Shown in pieces: positions 53,808 through 62,280 of a stretch of 64,000 nt of DNA. This stretch comes from Methylovirgula sp963708155. Its GTDB lineage: Bacteria; Pseudomonadota; Alphaproteobacteria; Rhizobiales; Beijerinckiaceae. Location: positions 682,001 through 746,000 of the forward strand of contig OY970183.1 of NCBI GenBank assembly GCA_963708155.1, in the 5' to 3' direction. The notes beneath the pieces are model-generated. The model saw only the letters and a program-made list of their open reading frames with translations, searched no databases and had not been told where the DNA came from. The first letter of the stretch is position 1; each line of letters begins with the position of its first letter. Made by a program: the position numbers and the translations under genes.

Positions 53808-53932
53808 ACATAACTCCATGAGGTCGGGCGCGATCGGCGCCTGTCGCGCAGCCGCACACATTAGGCCCGCCCGAAGGAGGCCGAAAGGTGACGGCTGTCG
53901 CCTTTGTGATCGCAGGCGGATATAATGGAAAA

Positions 53933-54445
53933 ATGACTGCACACGCGCGTGCCGCAGCTGCGGCCGAAAAAAGCTCAGGCCGTCGCCGCCTTCCGCAGCA
54001 CCATGGCCAATGCCGAGGATCTTTGCCGCCGCGAGGGGGCAAAGCTGACGCCCGGCGCGCCGGCGGGTGCTCGAAATTCTGGCCGAGGAAGGGCGCCCGC
54101 TCGGCGCCTACGACATTATCGAGAAGATCGCGGTGGCCGACCGGCAAGCGCCCGGCCCCGATCTCCATCTATCGGGCGCTCGATTTTCTGCTCGAGAACG
54201 GCCTCGTCCACCGGCTCGCCTCGCGCAACGCCTTTCTCGCCTGCGCCCACGGCCACAAGCATGAGGAGCCGGTGGTTTTCCTCATCTGCGAGGCCTGCGC
54301 CTCGGTGACCGAGGCGACGTCCAAGGCGCTGCATCGTGAAATCGCCGTGCTCGGGACGCAGTCCGGCTTTGCGCCTCATAGTCAAGTATTGGAAATAACT
54401 GGACTTTGCCGCTTCTGCGGGGCCAAGGAGACCGCCGTTGGATGA
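53933..54445 (+). CDS. zur: Zur-like Fur family zinc regulator, frameshifted
   Basis: The protein has AEDLCRREGAKLTPARRRVL, YDIIEKIAV, PISIYRALDFLLENGLVHRL, then CAHGHKHEEPVVFLICEACA and LCRFCGAKE, giving two CxxC pairs for structural zinc and His residues for sensing. The Cys pairs and lack of Irr-like features favour Zur. Extra bases near 53970 (A run), 54052 and 54152 (C runs) break it. A TATAAT lies 7 bases before the ATG, possibly a promoter giving a very short leader. It is divergent from bdhA. Confidence 0.8.
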   Translation: MTAHARAAAAAEKSSGRRRLPQHHGQCRGSLPPRGGKADARRAGGCSKFWPRKGARSAPTTLSRRSRWPTGKRPAPISIYRALDFLLENGLVHRLASRNAFLACAHGHKHEEPVVFLICEACASVTEATSKALHREIAVLGTQSGFAPHSQVLEITGLCRFCGAKETAVG

Positions 54446-54591
54446 TTACCGGCAGCGGCAAAACGCTCCGGTCGCCGCTTGACGGCTGCGGCAATTTTAA
54501 GCACCACTCCCGTGATCTGCCGTCACGACGGGGTCACGTTAAGGCGCTGGGTAGATAATCGCGCCGTCGGCAGCAAACAGAGAAGGTTTTC

Positions 54592-55889
54592 ATGTCCGAG
54601 ACATTGACCGCAATCGATCCCGCCACCGTCCTCGCCAGCGGCCCGGCGCCGCGCCGTCGCTCGGTGGGCGTCAGGGTCGGCTCGGGCAAGGGCGCGGTCA
54701 CGGTCGGCGGCGGCGGCCCGATCGTCGTCCAGTCGATGACCAATACCGACACCGCCGATGTCGACGCGACGGTCGCGCAGGTCGCCGCTCTCGCCCGCGC
54801 CGGCTCGGAGCTCGTGCGCATCACCGTCGATCGCGACGAGGCCGCCGCGGCCGTGCCGCATATCCGCGAAAAGCTCGACGCGGATGGGCGTCGACGTGCC
54901 GCTCATCGGCGATTTCCATTATATCGGCCACAAGCTGCTCGCCGATCATCCGGCCTGCGCCGAGGCGCTCGACGAAATATCGCATCAATCCCGGCAATGT
55001 CGGCTTCAAGGACAAGCGCGACACGCAGTTCGCCTCGATCGATCGAATGCGCGATCAAGCACGGCAAGGCGGTGCGGATCGGCGCCAACTGGGGCTCGCT
55101 CGATCAGGAGCTGCTGACCACGGCTGATGGACGAGAACGCCAATTCGCCGCGCCCGCTCGACGCCGGCGCGGTGATGCGCGAGGCGATGGTGCAATCGGC
55201 GCTGCTCTCGGCCGCGCGGGCCGAAGAGATCGGCCTCGCGCCGCGACCGCATCATCCTCTCGGCCAAAGTCTCCGCCGTGCAGGATCTGATCGCCGTCTA
55301 CCGCATGCTCGCCGCGCGCAGCGATTACGCGCTGCACCTCGGCCTCACCGAGGCCGGCATGGGCTCGAAGGGCATCGTCGCCTCGTCCGCCGCGCTCGGC
55401 GTGCTGCTGCAGGAGGGCATCGGCGACACGATCCGCGTCTCGCTGACGCCGGAGCCCGGCGGCGACCGCACGCTCGAAGTCAAGGTCGGCGCAGGAAATC
55501 CTGCAGACCATGGGCTTTCGCACCTTCGTGCCGCTCGTCGCCGCCTGCCCCGGCTGCGGCCGCACGACCTCGACCGTGTTCCAGGAGCTGGCGCGCGACA
55601 TCCAGGCCTATATCCGCGACGAAATGCCGAGCTGGAAGACGCGCTATCCGGGCGTCGAGACGCTCAACGTCGCGGTGATGGGCTGCATCGTCAACGGGCC
55701 GGGCGAATCCAAGCACGCCGATATCGGCATTTCGCTGCCCGGCACCGGCGAGACGCCGGCCGCGCCCGTCTTCATCGACGGCAAGAAGGCGTGACCTTGC
55801 GCGGCGAAGGCATCGCCGCCGAATTCAAGGTCATCGTGGAGGATTATATCGAGCGGCGCTTCGGCGGCGCCAAAGACGCGGCGGAGTGA
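54592..55889 (+). CDS. ispG: 4-hydroxy-3-methylbut-2-enyl diphosphate synthase (GcpE/IspG), frameshifted
   Basis: This essential MEP-pathway iron-sulfur enzyme makes HMBPP for isoprenoids and hopanoids. It has RRSVGVRVGSGKGAVTVGGG, IVVQSMTNTDTADVDATVAQ, VPLIGDFHYIGHKLL, LHLGLTEAGMGSKGIVASSA, EPGGDRTLEVKV, CPGCGRTTSTVFQELA (two cluster Cys) and MGCIVNGPGESKHADIGISL (third Cys). Single-base shifts occur near 54887, 54974, 55041, 55120, 55241, 55491 and 55787. As it is essential, these are probably sequence errors; restored length is about 430 residues. Confidence 0.9.
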
Positions 55890-56073
55890 GCTCCCCGCCG
55901 CGTTCCGCTAGAATTCGATCAAAAAGATTTGCACACTTTTTCCCAGATCACACTGTTCCGGCGCGCTTTTGATCCGGCGCATGGGCGCCATCCCGGCGAC
56001 GGAAGACTATATTAAGGGGCGGCGGAGACAGTGCCGCCTGAAGCGGCCGAACCGGCCGCATGGAGTTCCGCCG

Positions 56074-56592
56074 ATGCGCATGGGCCTCGTTCCTTTCATT
56101 TTCGCCGGCGCTGTGACGCTTGCCTTTGGCCCCGCCGATGCCCAGACGGCAACGCGGCACCATCATCACGGCCAGTACGTCAGCCAGCATTACAGCCATT
56201 ATCGCAATGTCGGCGGCATGTCGGTCGGGGTCATAGAGCCCGGCAAGGTCTATTCCAAGCACGGTCATTATCAGGAGCTTGTCGGCGACCCGCACGGCGG
56301 CCTCGGCTTCTATCCGCTGCCCTATCAATATCGTGTCGGCGCCTGGCGCTACCATATGCGCAACGCGCCGCCGCCATGGGCTGTGCCCCCGGTCATTGCT
56401 GCGGCACGTGATCAGGCTGTGCGCACCTGGGGTTGGGAGCTGGAGACGCCCGCCAATGCCTATTCCTACGGCGTCTATAATCCGGTCGATGGCGTCGGCA
56501 CGCCGTTCTTCGCCGGCTATTATGGGCCGGCCGGCGATGACGATGATGACGATTCCGGCTTCCCCTTCGGCCATCCCTATCCGCCGCGCTAG
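56074..56592 (+). CDS. Secreted protein of unknown function, His- and Asp-rich
   Basis: From ATG 56074 the product is 172 residues with a signal peptide (MRMGLVPFIFAGAVTLAFGP). The mature part starts with a HHHH run and Tyr/His-rich stretch (HGQYVSQHYSHYRNVGG), has a Pro/Trp-rich middle (NAPPPWAVPPVIAA), and ends in DDDDDDSGFPFGHPYPPR. The His and Asp clusters may bind metal. No family is recognised. Confidence 0.6.
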   Translation: MRMGLVPFIFAGAVTLAFGPADAQTATRHHHHGQYVSQHYSHYRNVGGMSVGVIEPGKVYSKHGHYQELVGDPHGGLGFYPLPYQYRVGAWRYHMRNAPPPWAVPPVIAAARDQAVRTWGWELETPANAYSYGVYNPVDGVGTPFFAGYYGPAGDDDDDDSGFPFGHPYPPR

Positions 56593-56601
56593 GCCGATAA
56601 T

Positions 56602-57324
56602 CTAGCCTACCAAGCCTGCCGCGATATTGACCGTCAGCGCCAGAACGGCGCTGTTGAAGAAGAACGCCAGGATGCAGTGGAGCGTCGCCGTGCGCCGGAT
56701 CATCCGCGACGTGATATTGACGTCGGCAGTGGCGCAGGCGACGCCGATCACAAAAGAAAAATAGAAAAAGTCGAAATAATCCGGTGTCTCGTCGCCCGGG
56801 AAGTGCAGCCCGCTATGCGACTTGGCCGCGGGCGAGCTTTTCAATTCGCGTTCGGAAAAGCATTCGCTGGCGTAATGCAGCGCGAACATCACATGGATGA
56901 AGGCCCAGGCGCTGGTCACGGTCGCGGCAGCGAGTCCGAGATGAAACGCACGCTGCAGTCCATGCACGTCCTTCACCAGCAGCAATTGATAGAAAATAGC
57001 ACCGAAGGCCGCCGCGGCGGCGACGACGGTGAAGACCAATATAGTGAAGCGGCCGTCGTCCTGCTGCGCCGCGCGGCGCGACATGGAGCTCTGATCGGAT
57101 GAGATCACCATCGCCGCGACGGTGATGAAATAGAGGAATATCGCAAAATTCCAGCTGATGAGAGCGCGTGTAATGACGCGCCAGTCATGCGGCAGCAGCA
57201 GCCCGGCCAATATCCCGAGCCCAAGGCATATGAACAGGCGCGGGCGCGCCCGTACGATCCGGACCGGCAGCGTGATGCGGCGGCGGCGTGGAGGAGCGTC
57301 CTGAGGAGTGGGCGCTTCGGTCAA
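56602..57324 (-). CDS. DUF1345 integral membrane protein
   Basis: The 240-residue protein has five to six hydrophobic segments (LFICLGLGILAGLLLP, NFAIFLYFITVAAMVIS, FTVVAAAAAFGAIFYQLLL, HLGLAAATVTSAWAFIHVMF) and the DUF1345 hallmark ETPDYFDFFYFSFVIGVACATADV, followed by a terminal helix. Function unknown. Its ATG overlaps the ispA stop. Confidence 0.85.
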   Translation of the reverse strand: MTEAPTPQDAPPRRRRITLPVRIVRARPRLFICLGLGILAGLLLPHDWRVITRALISWNFAIFLYFITVAAMVISSDQSSMSRRAAQQDDGRFTILVFTVVAAAAAFGAIFYQLLLVKDVHGLQRAFHLGLAAATVTSAWAFIHVMFALHYASECFSERELKSSPAAKSHSGLHFPGDETPDYFDFFYFSFVIGVACATADVNITSRMIRRTATLHCILAFFFNSAVLALTVNIAAGLVG

Positions 57325-58247
57325 TTCTTCCGCGCGACGGCAAAACGCGCCGCCTCCTTCAGGATCGCGGCTTTGTCATCCGGGAAGGACGCGAGTGCGG
57401 CGATGGCCTCCTGCGCCAGCGCATCGCGGCGCTTGCGGGCAGCCTTGAGGCCGAGCGCGGCGACAAGCGTCGCCTTGTTGCGGCCGGCATCCTTGCCGGC
57501 GCGCTTGCCGAGCGCTTCTTCGTCGGCTTCGACATCGAGAATATCGTCGGCGACCTGAAACGCCGCGCCGAGCGCCTTGCCATAATGCGACAGCGCCGCT
57601 GTCGCCTTGGCGTCGGCACGCCCGAAGATCGCCCCGGCTTCCACCGCATAATGCAGCAGAGCGCCCGTCTTCATCGATTGCAGGCGGATCACGTCTTCCG
57701 CCGAATGCGGCTCGGTCGATGTCTCGGCTTCAAGGTCGAGCACCTGGCCGCCGACCATGTTGCCGATGCCAGCCGCGCGGGCGAGCGCCAGCACCAGCGC
57801 GGCGCGGATGGCGGGATCGGCGTCGGTCGCCGGATCGGCGGTGACATCGAAGGCATAGGTCAGCAGCGCATCGCCGACGAGAATCGCGGTCGCCTCGTCA
57901 TAAGCCTTGTGCGTGGTCGGGCGGCCGCGGCGCAGGTCGTCATTATCGAGGGCGGGCAGATCGTCATGCACCAGCGAATAGCAATGGATCATTTCCAGAG
58001 CCGCGCCGGCGCGCCAGACACCCTCGTTCTCGATCCCGAAGAGCCGCGCCGTCTCGACCAGCAGGAATGGCCGCAGCCGCTTGCCGCCGCCGAGGCTCGC
58101 ATAGCGCATGGCGCCAAGGAAGGCGGCGGGCCGGAACGTCTCCCCCGGCAACGCCTTTTCGGACAAGAGCTGGTCCAGCATCCGCTCGGTGGCATCGGCG
58201 ACGTAAGACAATCGCGCTTGAAATTCCTGTGCCACCGCGTCCGTCAT
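57321..58247 (-). CDS. ispA: Short-chain polyprenyl diphosphate synthase (farnesyl type)
   Basis: It condenses IPP with allylic diphosphates. From ATG 58247 it has 308 residues. FARM is DDLPALDNDDLRRGRPTTHK, SARM is DDILDVEADEEALGK, with GGKRLRP, CYSLVHDDLPA and KTGALLHYAVEAGAI. Residues before the FARM (LEMIHCYSLVHDDLP) fit a farnesyl rather than a long-chain product. ATG 58292 would extend it by 15 residues into the divergent mtgA leader and is less likely. Confidence 0.92.
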   Translation of the reverse strand: MTDAVAQEFQARLSYVADATERMLDQLLSEKALPGETFRPAAFLGAMRYASLGGGKRLRPFLLVETARLFGIENEGVWRAGAALEMIHCYSLVHDDLPALDNDDLRRGRPTTHKAYDEATAILVGDALLTYAFDVTADPATDADPAIRAALVLALARAAGIGNMVGGQVLDLEAETSTEPHSAEDVIRLQSMKTGALLHYAVEAGAIFGRADAKATAALSHYGKALGAAFQVADDILDVEADEEALGKRAGKDAGRNKATLVAALGLKAARKRRDALAQEAIAALASFPDDKAAILKEAARFAVARKN

Positions 58248-58318
58248 ATCATCCCTGCCTCTGAGCCAATTGCGCCGTTCCGCTTGCCCCATTGCGGAAG
58301 ATCGGTCAAGGCTCGCCG

Positions 58319-59018
58319 ATGGTGAGAAATCCGCGTCTTTTTCAGGCCGCTGGAGCGGTCGTGCGCTGGGGCGCGCGGCTGATTTTGCTGCTTCTTCTGG
58401 TCTTTGCCGGGCTCGTCATCGCCTATCGGTTCGTCAATCCGGTCTCGACCCTGGTGCTCGGGCGGATGCTCCTGCATGAGAGGGTCGATCAGAAATGGGT
58501 GCCGCTGTCCGGCATGTCGGAAGCTTTGCGGGCCGCCGTCGTCACCTCGGAGGACGCGCATTTCTGCCGTCACCACGGCGTCGATTGGGGCGCGATGCGC
58601 GAGGTCATCGACGATGACGGCATCGGCGGCGCGTCTCGCGGCGCCTCGACGATCACCATGCAGGTTGCCAAGAACCTCTTTCTCTGGCCTGGCCGCTCCT
58701 ACATTCGCAAGGCGCTGGAAATCCCGCATCGCCCTGGTTCTCGATTTTGTCTGGCCGAAGCGCCGCATTCTGGAAATCTACCTCAACATCGCCGAATGGG
58801 GCGACGACGGCCTTTTCGGCGCCGAGGCCGCAGCCAATTTCTACTTTCACGCGCCTGCCGCCGCGCTCTCCCTACATCAGGCGGCGCTGCTCGCCGCTGT
58901 CCTGCCCGATCCGCATCGCCGCAAGGTGCTGAAGCCGAACCGGCACGTCGCGATCCATGCCCGCATCGTCGAGGCGCGCGTCAAATCCGGTCAGACCAAC
59001 CTCGCGTGCGTGAGGTGA
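58319..59018 (+). CDS. mtgA: Monofunctional peptidoglycan glycosyltransferase, frameshifted
   Basis: GT51 enzyme that polymerises lipid II at the inner membrane. It has one N-terminal membrane helix (LILLLLLVFAGLVIAYRFV), catalytic Glu in VVTSEDAHFCRHHGVDW, GASTITMQVAKNLFLW, and after the shift LDFVWPKRRILEIYLNIAEW and FGAEAAANFYFHAPAAALSL. One extra C near 58725 breaks the frame. Restored length is about 232 residues, normal for MtgA. Confidence 0.88.
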
Positions 59019-59181
59019 CGGCATTGCCTCAACCCCATGAATATATTAGATTATAAGTAGAGATTGGGGACCGCGCCCAGCGCCGGCGATTTTGGGGATA
59101 GCCAAAACGCCCGTTTGTGTGTATCAGCCCTTCAACCCATTCGCCGGCAGCTTGCCGGCCTTATTATTTCTGGAGCTGACA

Positions 59182-59370
59182 ATGGCCGTTCCGAAGCGGA
59201 AAACCTCCCCGATGAAGCGCGGCTTCCGCCGCTCGGCGGATGCCCTCAAGGCGCCGACCTATGTCGAGGACAAGAATTCGGGCGAACTGCGCCGTCCGCA
59301 CCACATCGACTTGAAGAGCGGCATGTATCGCGGCCGCCAAGTCCTGACGCCGAAGACGTCGGAAGAATAA
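59182..59370 (+). CDS. rpmF: 50S ribosomal protein L32
   Basis: The 62-residue protein MAVPKRKTSPMKRGFRRSAD, with LRRPHHIDLKSGMYRGRQVL, is the alphaproteobacterial L32 form lacking the four zinc Cys. GGAG lies upstream of the ATG. It is followed by the convergent phaB gene. Confidence 0.96.
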   Translation: MAVPKRKTSPMKRGFRRSADALKAPTYVEDKNSGELRRPHHIDLKSGMYRGRQVLTPKTSEE

Positions 59371-59390
59371 GCCGCAAACGATGCCGACGG

Positions 59391-60116
59391 TCAGACCATG
59401 ATCTGGCCGCCATTGATGGTCAGCGTCGCGCCGGTGATGAAGCCGGCCTCATCCGCCACGAGGAAGAGCACGCCGCGCGCGATCTCCTCGACTTCGCCGA
59501 GCCGGCCGACCGGAATCTGCGGCAGGATGGTCTTTTCCAGAACATCCTTCGGCACCGCCTGAACCATTTCTGTCCCGATGTAGCCTGGCGCGATGACGTT
59601 CACAGTGATGCCTTTCTTGGCATTTTCCTGCGCCAGCGACTTGGTGAAGCCGATATCGCCCGCCTTCGAGGCCGCGTAATTCGACTGCCCCATCTGGCCC
59701 TTCTGTCCATTGATCGAGGAAATGTTGACGATGCGGCCGAAGCCGCGCTCGCGCATGCCCTCGATCACCGGCCGGGTCATGTTGAACAGCGAATTGAGAT
59801 TGGTGTTGATGACTGCATACCATTGCTCGGGCTTCATTTTATGAAGCATCGCATCCTTGGTGATGCCGGCATTGTTGACGAGGATTTCGACGGGCCCGAG
59901 ATCGCTCGTCACTTTGGCGAGGCCGGCGGCGCAGGCTTCGTAATCCGACACGTCCCACTTATAAACCGGAATGCCGGTCTCGCTTTTGAACTTGGCCGCC
60001 GCCTCGTCATTGCCATGATAAACGGCCGCGACGCGATAACCCGCCTTCGCCAGCGCCTTGCCGATGGCCGCGCCGATGCCGCGCGTGCCACCACTTACCA
60101 CCGCCACGCGTGCCAT
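59391..60116 (-). CDS. phaB: Acetoacetyl-CoA reductase
   Basis: NADPH-dependent SDR that makes (R)-3-hydroxybutyryl-CoA for PHB. The 241 residues contain VVSGGTRGIGAAIGKALAKA, ILVNNAGITKDAMLHKMKPE, VNISSINGQKGQMGQSNYAASKAGDIGFT with the Ser-Tyr-Lys set, NVIAPGYIGTEMV and ATLTINGGQIMV. It follows phaA by about 145 bases in the same direction. Confidence 0.95.
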   Translation of the reverse strand: MARVAVVSGGTRGIGAAIGKALAKAGYRVAAVYHGNDEAAAKFKSETGIPVYKWDVSDYEACAAGLAKVTSDLGPVEILVNNAGITKDAMLHKMKPEQWYAVINTNLNSLFNMTRPVIEGMRERGFGRIVNISSINGQKGQMGQSNYAASKAGDIGFTKSLAQENAKKGITVNVIAPGYIGTEMVQAVPKDVLEKTILPQIPVGRLGEVEEIARGVLFLVADEAGFITGATLTINGGQIMV

Positions 60117-60260
60117 GTGCTTCCTTCCCTGATCGACGCCACTGAGCCGGGCGCTCTTATGAAGCCGTTTTGTGAGAATTTTTTAGCTGCTCTTCGCACG
60201 CCTGAACATTCTGCTTTAGGCCACACGTGACATTGATCGAAAGCAAGATTACCCGCCCGC

Positions 60261-61437
60261 TCAGCGCTCGACAGCGAGAGCAATCCCCATGCCGCCGCCG
60301 ATGCACAGGGTCGCGAGACCCTTGTGCGCACCGCGCCGTTGCAATTCATGGAGCAAGGTGACGAGAATGCGCGCGCCCGAAGCACCGATCGGATGACCGA
60401 TGGCGATGGCGCCGCCATTGACGTTGACGATCGCCGGGTCCCAACCGAGATCCTTGTTCACCGCAAGAGCCTGCGCGGCGAAAGCCTCGTTGGCCTCGAC
60501 GAGGTCGAGATCCTTCACCTTCCAGCCGGCTTTTTCGAGCGCCTTGCGGGTCGCCGGAATCGGGCCCGAGCCCATCAGTGCCGGATCGACCCCGGCCGTG
60601 GCCCAGGAAGCGATACGCGCCAGCGGCGTTAAGCCACGCGCGCGCGCCTCGTCCGCCGTCATGATGACCAGCGCCGCCGCGCCGTCGTTGATGCCCGAGG
60701 CATTGCCCGCGGTCACCGTGCCGTCCTTCTGGAAGGCCGGCTTCAATTTCGTCGAGTCCCTCGAGCGTCGTGCCGGCGCGGATATATTCGTCGCTGTCGA
60801 CGACAATATCGCCCTTGCGCGTCGAGACGGTGAAGGGCGTGATTTCGTCGGCGAACTTTCCGGCCTTCTGCGCCGCCTCGGCCTTGTTCTGAGAGCCGAG
60901 CGCGAACTTGTCCTGCTCCTCACGGCTGATCTGCCATTTGGCGGCGACGTTTTCTGCGGTGATGCCCATGTGGTAATTGTTGAAGACGTCGGTGAGCCCG
61001 TCCTTGATCATCGAATCGATGAACTTGACGTCGCCCATCTTCGTGCCGTTGCGCAGATGCGCGACATGCTGAGACTGCGACATGCTTTCCTGACCGCCGG
61101 CAACAATGACCTTGGCGTCCTCATTGGCGATCTGTTGCAAGCCGAGGGCAACCGCCCGCAGACCCGAACCGCACACCTGATTGAGGCCCCAGGCGGTCTT
61201 CTCCTTTGGCACTCCGGCCTTGATCGCCGCCTGCCGGGCCGGGTTCTGCCCCTCGCCGGCCGACAGCACCTGCCCGAGGATCACTTCATCGACCTCATCC
61301 GGCGAAACCTTGGCACGCTGCAGTGCAGCAGTAATCGCGGCCGCGCCAAGCTCATGCGCCGGAATATTTGCAAAAGCGCCGTTAAAAGCTCCGACAGCGG
61401 TCCGCGCCGCTCCGACGATGACGATCTCGCGCGACAT
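60261..61437 (-). CDS. phaA: Acetyl-CoA acetyltransferase (beta-ketothiolase), frameshifted
   Basis: First step of PHB synthesis: two acetyl-CoA to acetoacetyl-CoA. It has IVGAARTAVGAFNGAFANIP, the nucleophile Cys in GLNQVCGSGLRAVALGLQQI, GGQESMSQSQHV, NASGINDGAAALVIMTADEA, NVNGGAIAIGHPIGASGARI and the second Cys in LATLCIGGGMGIALAVER. One extra base near 60748 splits it. Restored length is 391 residues, normal. Confidence 0.93.
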
Positions 61438-61664
61438 AGCTAACTCCCATCGGGCAATGCTTCGCCCTCGCTGACACGCCGGGCTCTCCGCGTGTAAACC
61501 ATTCTCTGCATTTCCGGGTTGGAGCCGTCAAGAAAATCTCCCATCATCCTTTCGGCCAATGAGAATTTCGTTTTCGCAAGGCAATAAAACGCTTATGGTT
61601 GCAGAGCGCGGCGGTTGCGGACGTGGTTTGACGTTGATCTCTTTATTGAGGGGTGGTTATCCGA

Positions 61665-62267
61665 ATGGCTAACGACAAGCAGCCCACCACGATCAAGAAA
61701 TATGCGAATCGTCGCCTCTACAACACAGGCACCAGCGCCTATGTGACGCTCGAAGACCTCGCCGAGATGGTCAAACGGGGTGAGGATTTCGTGGTCTACG
61801 ACGCCAAGACCGGCGAAGAGATCACCCGCTCGGTCTTGACTCAGATCATCTTCGAGCAAGAGGGCAAGAACGGCCAAAGCCTGCTGCCCATCGCCTTCCT
61901 GCGCCAGCTCATCCGCTTCTATGGCGACAGTATTCAGATGCTGGTGCCGAGCTATCTCGAATTCACGATCGACAAGCTGACCAACGATCAGCATAAGTTT
62001 CGCGAGCAATTCGATACCGCGCTCGGCGTCTCGCCGCTGACCGCGCCGACGCGCCAGATGTTCGGTTCGCTCGAGGAACAGACACGCAAGAACATGGCGC
62101 TCTTCAGTCAGGCTTTGACGATGTTCTCGCCGTTCGGCGGCGCAAAGCCCGCAACCGGCGCGGAGCCGCCGGCGGCCGAAGGCGGCGCCAAGCCCGATCT
62201 CGACGAGATGAAGCGCCAGCTCGATGAGTTGCAGCAGCGGTTGGAAAAACTCACGCCCAAGGAATAA
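61665..62267 (+). CDS. phaR: Polyhydroxyalkanoate synthesis repressor PhaR
   Basis: It represses phasin and PHB genes and binds PHB granules. The 200-residue protein has the PHB_acc_N domain IKKYANRRLYNTGTSAYVTL, EDFVVYDAKTGEEITRSVLT, and the accumulation domain FLRQLIRFYGDSIQMLVPSY and FEEQTRKN-like SLEEQTRKNMALFSQALTMF. The C-terminus is Ala/Pro-rich then coiled coil (MKRQLDELQQRLEKL). It is divergent from phaA, as in many alphaproteobacteria. Confidence 0.95.
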   Translation: MANDKQPTTIKKYANRRLYNTGTSAYVTLEDLAEMVKRGEDFVVYDAKTGEEITRSVLTQIIFEQEGKNGQSLLPIAFLRQLIRFYGDSIQMLVPSYLEFTIDKLTNDQHKFREQFDTALGVSPLTAPTRQMFGSLEEQTRKNMALFSQALTMFSPFGGAKPATGAEPPAAEGGAKPDLDEMKRQLDELQQRLEKLTPKE

Positions 62268-62280
62268 CGCGACGTAAGGC

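Noticed and set aside
53020..55889. Cluster of genuine pseudogenes (patatin, bdhA, zur-like, ispG)
   Set aside because: The breaks are single-base shifts with all catalytic motifs intact and include essential ispG, so sequence error is a better explanation than decay.
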